Source: Bacteroidota bacterium
GTDB lineage: Bacteria; Bacteroidota; Bacteroidia; Chitinophagales; Chitinophagaceae
Direction: 5' to 3'
Length of the DNA stretch: 23,569 nucleotides
Assembly (NCBI GenBank): GCA_023429985.1
Contig: JAEZCV010000232.1
Location: forward strand, 1-23,569
Below, one piece after another: positions 16,490-23,569 of this stretch (position 1 is its first letter; the number at the start of each line of letters is the position of its first letter). Made by a program: the position numbers and the translations under genes. The notes below the pieces were generated by a model. That model worked only from the letters and a program-made list of their open reading frames with translations. It made no database searches and was not told the DNA's origin.

Positions 16490-19400
16490 TTTTAGAAAGT
16501 TTTCCTGCTTATTGGCCATTTTGATTTTTTCTCAAGTAGTTTTCTCACAGCTTCCAGTTAAAAGAGCCGTGCTGGAATCATTTATGCAGGCAGGCAATTA
16601 TTCAGGTGCCGATTCTGTTTTGCAAATTCAGCTCGGCCACATTTTCAGTTATAATCAGTTTGATTCGCTTCCCCAATACCTGATGTACGTTGGTAAAATG
16701 GCAGAAAGAAAAAAAGATGTAAAGTTTGCCAGTTCAGAAATTAATAAATTGATCGAAAGGGTAAAGCGTCAAAAGGGAACAAACGGGCAAATTGCCAGAT
16801 TATATAATTATGCAGCTGAATATTATGGTTCCCTCGGCATGAATGACCGTGCATTTTCCGAAAATATTTTAGCTTATTCATTCGCAAAAGAACAGCCCAT
16901 AGATGAGAAACTCCTTGCCAGTATAAACTCCGATATGGGAACTTATGCTTTTAGAATGGGTGATGTAGCTCTGTCATCCAAACATCACAGGAGTGCCATT
17001 AATTATTATTTATCACCTGCCAATAAAGACCAGGAGGGTCTGTATGTTGCAGCAAATAATATGGGATCCATAATGTGGATGACGTCTAAGATGGACAGCG
17101 CCCTGTATTATTTCAAAATTGCCCTGAATGCATTGTCAAAAACTGACCGCACACCTATAAATCAATATTACCGTCCGGCGGTTTTAAATAACAACATGGC
17201 GGCGTTATACAATATGGAGGGTAATACCACCAGGGCAATTGAGGCAATGAACACCACAATTCGAAATCTTAGAGATTATTTAGCCATCAAAGAGTCGGTT
17301 CCAAAAAAGGCAGGTACACTGGAGTTCCAGTTTGAAGCCATAGACAACCTGGGAGGTATATACAAGGAAATTGGAGATTACAGAAAGGCAAAAGAACTGC
17401 TTGAGTATTCATTCAGCCAAAAGTTGAAACATGCTGGTGCCGATAGTTCCGGCGTGTATAAATCGCAGCTTTTACTTGGACAATTATATTATGCCATGAA
17501 GGATGATTTAAAAGCTGAAGAATATATTCTCAGGGGCTTAAACAACCTTTCTACTTCTGGTGGCAGTTATGGTTTCTGGATTGCCGATGCATGTCATTCG
17601 CTTGCGTTATTATATGATGGCCAGAAAAAATTATCGTTAGCGAGGGTTTATTACGAAAAGGCCGACAGTGTTTACGAGGAATCTTTCCAGGGCGAGTATG
17701 ATGTCAGTTACCTGGAATTCTTAAGAAATGCTTCTTTGTTTTATGCAGAAAATAATGAACTGCCTGTTGCTTTTACAAAGGCAAATAAAGGATTTCAATA
17801 TGTAAATAAAACACAGGGCGAAAATAACCTTAGTTCATTTTACCAGCTATTAAATCTTTCCGAAGTTTTTTTGCTGGCCCGGGATTACAACCGTTCACTA
17901 GAATACAGCAAACGGGGATTAAAAATTGTTGAACACATTTCGTCTCAGAGTTCCAATCTCCTTGACTCCGTTAAAACGCAACTTCGGGAGCCTAAAGCAA
18001 TTTTGTTGAAATCAAAAGCAAACTATCATTTGCTTAAGGATAAAAATGAAAGTAACCTGCGTGAAATATTAACGGAGCTTAACAGGGCAGTTGAAATCCT
18101 GGAAAGAAGAAAGACCCTGGTTTACGATTCGCAGGATATTGGCATTTTGTTATCAGACCACAACGAATTACTCAATTTCATTAAAAAGATCACCCTCGAC
18201 CTGCATAATCTCACCCGCGACCAGGGGTATATTAACAAATTGCTGGAATTACACGAGTCGGGAATTTATAATCGGTTGCGATCCAGGCTTGATAAAAATG
18301 ACTCTGTTAAGTTTGCGAATGTTCCTTTCCAGGTACAACAAAGGGAATTGCTTTTAAGGAAAAAAATGAGCGAGGTACTCAATAAAAATGAGAGTCATCA
18401 GGATGGAATGACTTCTTATTTAAAGGCCGTGGAAGAGTGGAATGGATTTAAGGAAAAGATTAAAAAATCTTACCCGCATTATTATAAATTAAAGTATGAA
18501 TCCGTATTCAGAAGTATAGATGATATTCAGCAATCAATTCCTTCCAGTGCTTCGATGGTAAGATATATATTTATTAATGATGATCTTTATGTGATTGTTG
18601 TTGATAAGAACTCTAAACAATTATTTTCCCTTGATGGAACAGGCCTGGAAAGCAAGGTTGCAAACCTTACCCATTATTCATCAAATTTCCAGCAGGTGTC
18701 CCAAACATTACTGGATCTGTATAACCGTCTCTGGGCTCCCTTTGCTTCGACAATTAGAAATAGGAAGATCATAATTGTACCTGATGGAGTTCTGTTCTCG
18801 CTGAATTTTGAAATATTAACACCTTCCAGGATTTTTAACTATCATGAACTGGCAAAAAACAGTTTGCTTGCAAAGCATACAATTTCCTATCATTATAGTG
18901 TTCACCTTGTAGGCAGGAAAAAGAAGAGCAGTTCGTTTAAAGAAAATTTTGTTGCCTTTGTACCCGGTTTTCTTGATACGGAAAAGGCCCGGTATCAAAG
19001 TATGGTAAAGGATTCGTTTGATATCGACAGATCTTATATTTCACTTCTTCCACAACCATTTGCTTTAAATTTTGCTGCAAAGGCTAGGAGTCTGCTGGGT
19101 GGGCGATCATTTTTAAATGAACATTCCACGGTAACAACGTTTAAAAATAATGCGGGGTCTCATAAGATCATTCATATTGGAACGCATGCCGAATCAAATA
19201 ATTTGCACCCGGAATTTTCAAGACTTATATTTTCCAAATCGGGAAATGGTGAACAAAATTCGGTTTTCCTTCATGAATTGTACAATTGTGATCTTAACTC
19301 GGAACTGGCAGTTTTAACGGCATGTGAATCCGGCAAACCAGGGTTTCAGGATGGAGAAGGAATGATCTCTCTTGCCCATGCTTTTAATTATGCCGGTAGT

Positions 19401-19709
19401 GAAAGTATTATTACAGGGCTTTGGAAAATAGACGAAAAGGCCAGTACCATCATTATGGAAAACTTTTACCGTTTATTATTAACAGGAATGGAAAAGGACG
19501 AGGCTTTACGTGAAGCCAAATTGAAATATTTGCAAACAGAGGAAGGAAGAACGCTGGCTCCGCAATTCTGGGCCGGGCTTGTACTAATGGGCGATACCAC
19601 TCCCATTGAATTTAAAAAACAAAATAACCACCTGCTGCTCTTTTTATCCATAGCTTTTTTCCTTGGTCTTTCAGCATTTTTATTCTTTCGTAAGGGAAGT
19701 TCCCGGTAG
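16482..19709 (+). CDS. Exported TPR-CHAT caspase-like protein with C-terminal membrane anchor
   Basis: 1075-residue protein. An N-terminal signal peptide (MNNFRKF, then a hydrophobic core ending VFSQ) is followed by a long TPR/helical region at about 25-560, a charged helical linker, a CHAT domain at about 750-1035, and a membrane helix at 1051-1069 with the basic tail RKGSSR. CHAT domains are caspase-fold peptidases. Both catalytic residues are present: His902 in HIGTHA and Cys948 in LTACESG, followed by conserved GEGMISLAHAF and GLWKIDEKAS stretches. The topology puts TPRs and CHAT in the periplasm, tethered to the inner membrane. The start ATG at 16482 overlaps the anti-sigma-like gene by 8 bp, so the three genes form one operon. 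TPR partners usually supply activation or substrate recognition. The protein may process the anti-sigma-like protein; this is inferred, and no substrate is known. Confidence 0.9.
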   Translation: MNNFRKFSCLLAILIFSQVVFSQLPVKRAVLESFMQAGNYSGADSVLQIQLGHIFSYNQFDSLPQYLMYVGKMAERKKDVKFASSEINKLIERVKRQKGTNGQIARLYNYAAEYYGSLGMNDRAFSENILAYSFAKEQPIDEKLLASINSDMGTYAFRMGDVALSSKHHRSAINYYLSPANKDQEGLYVAANNMGSIMWMTSKMDSALYYFKIALNALSKTDRTPINQYYRPAVLNNNMAALYNMEGNTTRAIEAMNTTIRNLRDYLAIKESVPKKAGTLEFQFEAIDNLGGIYKEIGDYRKAKELLEYSFSQKLKHAGADSSGVYKSQLLLGQLYYAMKDDLKAEEYILRGLNNLSTSGGSYGFWIADACHSLALLYDGQKKLSLARVYYEKADSVYEESFQGEYDVSYLEFLRNASLFYAENNELPVAFTKANKGFQYVNKTQGENNLSSFYQLLNLSEVFLLARDYNRSLEYSKRGLKIVEHISSQSSNLLDSVKTQLREPKAILLKSKANYHLLKDKNESNLREILTELNRAVEILERRKTLVYDSQDIGILLSDHNELLNFIKKITLDLHNLTRDQGYINKLLELHESGIYNRLRSRLDKNDSVKFANVPFQVQQRELLLRKKMSEVLNKNESHQDGMTSYLKAVEEWNGFKEKIKKSYPHYYKLKYESVFRSIDDIQQSIPSSASMVRYIFINDDLYVIVVDKNSKQLFSLDGTGLESKVANLTHYSSNFQQVSQTLLDLYNRLWAPFASTIRNRKIIIVPDGVLFSLNFEILTPSRIFNYHELAKNSLLAKHTISYHYSVHLVGRKKKSSSFKENFVAFVPGFLDTEKARYQSMVKDSFDIDRSYISLLPQPFALNFAAKARSLLGGRSFLNEHSTVTTFKNNAGSHKIIHIGTHAESNNLHPEFSRLIFSKSGNGEQNSVFLHELYNCDLNSELAVLTACESGKPGFQDGEGMISLAHAFNYAGSESIITGLWKIDEKASTIIMENFYRLLLTGMEKDEALREAKLKYLQTEEGRTLAPQFWAGLVLMGDTTPIEFKKQNNHLLLFLSIAFFLGLSAFLFFRKGSSR

Positions 19710-19821
19710 ACTGACACTTTTTACTTCCTTTTTTCCTTTTTGTCGAAAATTGTTGATGACAATTCATCTTTTGTTCCGATGTAATAGTATTGGCCAATGC
19801 CCATAGAGGTAATTATCCTTT

Positions 19822-19934
19822 ATGGGAGGAGGTTTATGCAAAGGGCTTCAAAAAATGGGTGAAACCTTAGCAACCGTCCTTTGGTCTTGTGAAAAACCTT
19901 TACCATTCAATTGGTAAGAATCCTTTCCCTCCCG
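19822..19934 (+). ncRNA. Candidate structured 5' leader, unassigned
   Basis: The leader before the secreted-protein gene at 20002 can form nested stems: closing stem GGGAGG (19824-19829) with CCTCCC (19928-19933); inner stem AGGTTT (19830-19835) with AAACCT (19862-19867); and a perfect hairpin TTACCA (19900-19905) with TGGTAA (19912-19917) around a 6-nt loop. A weak ACC/GGT pairing sits between them. The stretch TGAAACCTTAGCAACC (19860-19875) resembles part of the S-box (SAM-I) riboswitch core, but the 5' half of that motif is not convincing and the downstream gene has no methionine-related role. The structure is real on paper; its identity is open. Confidence 0.35.
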
Positions 19935-20001
19935 ATCCTTTCAATCTGTGAATTTCCATTGCCATTCTTTATTGGAATGGAGGACTATCAAACCTACTGT
20001 A

Positions 20002-23000
20002 ATGAATAAATTTTACCTGCCGGTATTTATTTTCCTTGCTTTATTCTTCAGCATCGAAACATCTTATGCACAATCGTATTTTGAAACCGAGCCAAACAAC
20101 AGTTTTGCCACTGCCGGTTTACTAAAGAAAAATAACGACACGCTGGGGGCAAGTATTGGAGGTGCTGATGCTATTGATCACTTCATATTCGAACTTGATT
20201 ATTTCTACAACCTCAATTATAAAAGTGGAACTATTGTTTTAAATGTGAGCGTGACCAATACAGGCACTGAAGAAAGCTGGATAAAAGCAGAGATATTCAA
20301 TGGACTTGAAGCTGCGGGTTTAATTCATAGCGAGAATATCAATGGTACGGTAGCTCCAGGTGCTACAGTTAATAAAACTATTAGAATATGCGGGCTGGCG
20401 AAAGATGATTATTTCATAGCCATGACAACGAATGGTAATTTCAATTACAAATTACACTGGTATTACTCCGATCCAAATCCAAATGACGAACCTAATGATT
20501 CCAGGGCCACTGCCTTTCCTATAACTTATGATACCTTAAATTCAAAAAGGCAATCTGTATACTATAAATACAGGAATGAAGTTGACACTGTTGACTTCTT
20601 TAAAACTATTTTACCTGCCGGTAACTATGATAATGTCAATCTTGATATCCTGGCCAAGAACAACAGTTGTGAGAATGGAAAGTGGATCATGTATGCGCTG
20701 TATAAAAATGAAAGTGAAATACCCTTAGAAACGGGATACATTGGCACTCCATCTGTTGCAAGTTTTACAGAAGTGTTTACTTCATTTAACCTTTCAGATT
20801 TTAACCAGGGCGATTCCCTGTTTATAAAAATATGGTCCAATGCAGCATTTGGTTTTGAACTCAAATATTCCGGGGTATCCATTGATTATGTAGATGAAGT
20901 AAATGATTATTCATATGATCAATACAGTGCTGAATTTCTGGGACAGAACCAGTTAATAACCGGCCAGGTTGGATATCATGTTATGGACGGGAATGATTAC
21001 TTATACGATGAGTATAATGATCCCCTTACTGATAATTACGATAATTATTCAATTACAGTTCTTCAGGATGGAGTGCTGACACTGAATTTTACTGCCCGAA
21101 ACGATGATTGTGGATATGGACTGTACTACAGCATTCTCGATGAGTTTGGAAATGAAATTGACGATCTAGATTACCTCGAAATTGCCAGCTGGTGGGGCAC
21201 CTGCATGGATGATGTAGCGAAAACAGATAAGCATTATGCCGTTATGGCGGGAACTTACTGGATTTCTATTTTTAATGGAAACAGCGGAGTACCCGACAGG
21301 ATGAGTTATTCACTGAAATATAATTTTTCACCCTATAATAGTGGAGGTCAGTCAGATCCGGAACCAAATTACAGTAATGCTACAGCAACGCCGGTTAATG
21401 AAGGTGATACCGTAAAGGGGTATGTTAGATTCATTTCAAGCGAGTATGACCCAAATGATTATTTTAAAACAACCATGCCTGCAGAATCAAAAATTAGAGT
21501 ATATCTAAAGGCAATTTACCGAGGACCTTCTGAAGCAACAGGCAGCTATAACACATTTTCATTTCAATGCCAGACAAATGGCTTTTACCGATCAATTCCC
21601 TCAGCACCACCAGTTATTGGTGCATTCTCTGTCAACGATCAGCAAATTACTCCTCCGGGGAATGAAAATACTCCCGATTTTCCCATAATTGAATTTCTAA
21701 CAAGTGATACAGTATTTCTGGACACGTTTGTAATTAATGCAGTTCCGCAGGGGCTTGTTTATTTTAGAATTACTTCCGACGAAGCCTGGGAATATGAATT
21801 CAGGTTTGAAATTGAAGATTCTCTTACCGGCCCGAATGATATAGAACCTAACAACTCCTTCACAGAAGCCCAACAGGTGTTGGCTTCCGATACAACGCAT
21901 GGTAGAATCCGACACGTGGTAAATGGGGCAAGCGACATTTATGATTATTTTATTTCAGAAACATCGGCCGATGGTAAGATAAAAGTATTTATTGAAGCCA
22001 CTCATACCGGAACAGTATCAAATCCAGGATCGGATTATTTATTCTTTAATGTGTTTAATGGAAGTAAAGCTTCAATTGAGGGAATCATCGTGGGAAATAA
22101 TGTAGACGTGATGCCCGGGCAAACGGTTTATGATACGGTTGAAATTTGTGGATATGCTGCGGATACCATCTACTTCCGTTTCAGCGGCAACAAAAAATTC
22201 TCCTATAACTTCCGATATGAACTTTCCGATACCGTATACAATAATTTAGAGCCGGATAACAATTACGGTCAATCTACAGTTATTAAAGGAAATCATACAG
22301 GTAGTGGTACGCTGGGGTATCGCAAACGCGGGGTTACGGATAATAATGATTACTATAAAATATTTTTTGGCAGCAATGACAGTTTAAAAGTAAATGTTAC
22401 TGCAACCAATACTGGTTGTAATAACGCGGGAATGCGCATGTATGTATACAATAAAAATCATTCGCAGATATTAAACAGGTTTATCTCAGGCAGTAACAGC
22501 GTTGCTCCGGGAGAAGTTGTTTCTGACAGTTTTAAAATAGCTGTAAATGCTCCGGATACAATTTTTGTAAGATTCGAATCGTCCAATCCCTTCACCTATA
22601 ATTTTTCTACAGGTCCATTGGTTCCTTCTTCTTTTTATTCGATACAGGGCGACAGCACTGTATGTTTTGGCCCGCAGGTTTATAAAGCCATTGGCGTTTC
22701 GGAAGACGATGTAACCTATCACTGGAGTTTACCTTCCGGTGGCGGCACTATTACTTACACCGACAGTATTGCTACCGTAAACTGGAACCAGAGTGCTATT
22801 TTACCTCTTCAGCTTATTCTTACCAACAGCTCGGGAAGTTCAACTCCAAGAATATATAATGTAATTGTAAATGACAATACGCCAACCCAGGTGCCGGTTG
22901 TGTATAATTTCGCAAGAAATCTCAGCAGCTTTGGTATACCTCCCGGCGCAATGATTCAGTGGTACCGAAACGGAATTGCTATTGAAGGTGCAAATGATTC

Positions 23001-23569
23001 GGTTTATTATGCACAACTACAGGGGTCTTACTACGCAAGGTTTCAAAATGATTGTGGATCAGGACCCGTTTCTAATGAAGTTTCGTTTCCGGCAGATGCA
23101 GTTAGCCAAAGCATCACCTCCTCAAATATTGATTCTATAGCCATTAGTCCCGCATTGTCTATTCCACTGCAGGCTGTATCCAGCTCAGGTTTGCCAGTAT
23201 TTTTTCAGCTGATCAGCGGCAACGGGCAAATAATCAATGATAGTTTAAAGGTAAATGCACGCGGAAATTTTGTAATAAAAATTATGCAGCCGGGGGATGA
23301 TATTTACAGCAGTGCACCTGAGATAATTGATACAATTCTTGTAGTAAAAGGCGATCATTCTGTTGTATTCCATCCAATTTCATCAAAAATATATTCCCCT
23401 GGAGGAAGTTTCCAATTGTCAGCCACAACTACTTCAAATTCGGGGATATCCTATTCAATTGTGTCTGGCAACGCACTCATAAGTGGAGGTTACCTGTTGT
23501 ATAGAGGTGCCGGATTAGTTACCGTACGTGCATTTCATAGTGGCAATGATAATTATAATGCCGCTGCCC
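20002..23569 (+). CDS. Large secreted protein with PPC-like and Ig-like repeats, 3' end beyond window
   Basis: An uninterrupted reading frame from the ATG at 20002 to the right edge (1189 complete codons), with no stop. The signal peptide is MNKFYLPVFIFLALFF ending SYAQ. Then come six units of about 130-160 residues opening with an EPN-type motif: EPNNSFATA (30), EPNDSRATA (163), a degenerate DEVNDYS (about 299), EPNYSNATA (454), EPNNSFTEA (615) and EPDNNYGQS (750). Each is followed by a DxxDYF-like strand, the pattern of pre-peptidase C-terminal (PPC) beta-sandwich domains. From about 876 there is a PKD/Ig-like unit (TVCFGPQ...), then an Ig-like unit, then bacterial Ig-like units with a GDDxY and a GNDNYNA motif. 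No catalytic domain is visible so far. A T9SS C-terminal sorting domain is likely beyond the edge but not seen. The gene sits 292 bp after the CHAT gene, behind a structured leader. Confidence 0.85.
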   Translation, partial: MNKFYLPVFIFLALFFSIETSYAQSYFETEPNNSFATAGLLKKNNDTLGASIGGADAIDHFIFELDYFYNLNYKSGTIVLNVSVTNTGTEESWIKAEIFNGLEAAGLIHSENINGTVAPGATVNKTIRICGLAKDDYFIAMTTNGNFNYKLHWYYSDPNPNDEPNDSRATAFPITYDTLNSKRQSVYYKYRNEVDTVDFFKTILPAGNYDNVNLDILAKNNSCENGKWIMYALYKNESEIPLETGYIGTPSVASFTEVFTSFNLSDFNQGDSLFIKIWSNAAFGFELKYSGVSIDYVDEVNDYSYDQYSAEFLGQNQLITGQVGYHVMDGNDYLYDEYNDPLTDNYDNYSITVLQDGVLTLNFTARNDDCGYGLYYSILDEFGNEIDDLDYLEIASWWGTCMDDVAKTDKHYAVMAGTYWISIFNGNSGVPDRMSYSLKYNFSPYNSGGQSDPEPNYSNATATPVNEGDTVKGYVRFISSEYDPNDYFKTTMPAESKIRVYLKAIYRGPSEATGSYNTFSFQCQTNGFYRSIPSAPPVIGAFSVNDQQITPPGNENTPDFPIIEFLTSDTVFLDTFVINAVPQGLVYFRITSDEAWEYEFRFEIEDSLTGPNDIEPNNSFTEAQQVLASDTTHGRIRHVVNGASDIYDYFISETSADGKIKVFIEATHTGTVSNPGSDYLFFNVFNGSKASIEGIIVGNNVDVMPGQTVYDTVEICGYAADTIYFRFSGNKKFSYNFRYELSDTVYNNLEPDNNYGQSTVIKGNHTGSGTLGYRKRGVTDNNDYYKIFFGSNDSLKVNVTATNTGCNNAGMRMYVYNKNHSQILNRFISGSNSVAPGEVVSDSFKIAVNAPDTIFVRFESSNPFTYNFSTGPLVPSSFYSIQGDSTVCFGPQVYKAIGVSEDDVTYHWSLPSGGGTITYTDSIATVNWNQSAILPLQLILTNSSGSSTPRIYNVIVNDNTPTQVPVVYNFARNLSSFGIPPGAMIQWYRNGIAIEGANDSVYYAQLQGSYYARFQNDCGSGPVSNEVSFPADAVSQSITSSNIDSIAISPALSIPLQAVSSSGLPVFFQLISGNGQIINDSLKVNARGNFVIKIMQPGDDIYSSAPEIIDTILVVKGDHSVVFHPISSKIYSPGGSFQLSATTTSNSGISYSIVSGNALISGGYLLYRGAGLVTVRAFHSGNDNYNAAA

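Noticed and set aside
15183..19709. Type III-E CRISPR-associated TPR-CHAT (Craspase) locus
   Set aside because: There is no gRAMP effector, no CRISPR array and no Csx30 homologue in the window, and this CHAT protein has a signal peptide and membrane anchor. Only the analogy is kept.
19690..19735. Intrinsic terminator after the CHAT gene
   Set aside because: The only inverted repeat (GGGA/TCCC) has a 4-bp stem and the T-rich stretch is more than 10 bases away.
19822..19934. Definite SAM-I riboswitch
   Set aside because: Only the GAAACC..GCAACC half matches; the GAGGGA/GGCCC half and GGTGC segment are missing or doubtful, and the downstream gene is not linked to methionine or SAM.

Overview
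The window looks like chromosome from a member of the Bacteroidota, probably close to the Chitinophagia/Sphingobacteriia. The evidence is a giant secreted PKD/Ig-repeat protein with a CHU_C-type (type B) type IX secretion C-terminal domain, a PorP/SprF-family partner directly after it, an ECF sigma factor with a transmembrane regulator, weak or absent Shine-Dalgarno sequences, and TAnnTTTG-like -7 promoter elements. No rRNA, tRNA, CRISPR array, insertion sequence or phage gene is visible.

Layout. (1) 1-1723, plus strand: the 3' part of a CDP-alcohol phosphatidyltransferase and a PAP2/AUR1-like phosphotransferase, together a plausible phosphoinositol/sphingolipid head-group module. (2) 1736-1786: hairpins at the convergent junction. 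(3) 1792-3757, minus strand: a two-gene operon of a lipoprotein and a small outer-membrane beta-barrel-like protein, neither of which I recognise. (4) 3758-4240: a 483-bp divergent intergenic region with an 11-bp tandem repeat and a 7-bp tandem repeat. (5) 4241-5995: an ABC exporter half-transporter. (6) 6219-14989: a 2580-residue T9SS cargo protein plus its PorP/SprF-like outer-membrane partner. (7) 15183-19709: a tightly overlapping operon of an ECF sigma factor, an anti-sigma-like membrane protein with a periplasmic TPR domain, and an exported TPR-CHAT protease-like protein with a C-terminal membrane anchor. (8) 19710-20001: a leader that can fold into several nested hairpins. (9) 20002 to the right edge: a second large secreted protein with PPC-like and Ig-like repeats, open at the edge.

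How the parts may work together. The T9SS pair (6) is a surface-display module: the giant protein is cargo and the PorP/SprF protein its likely outer-membrane partner. The strongest candidate for a little-described system is operon (7). Both the putative anti-sigma factor and the CHAT protein are predicted to place TPR domains in the periplasm, and the CHAT His/Cys pair is intact. This suggests protease-controlled release of the sigma factor, formally parallel to the TPR-CHAT/Csx30/RpoE circuit of type III-E CRISPR systems but with no CRISPR component here. The secreted protein in (8)-(9) is a possible but unproven target.
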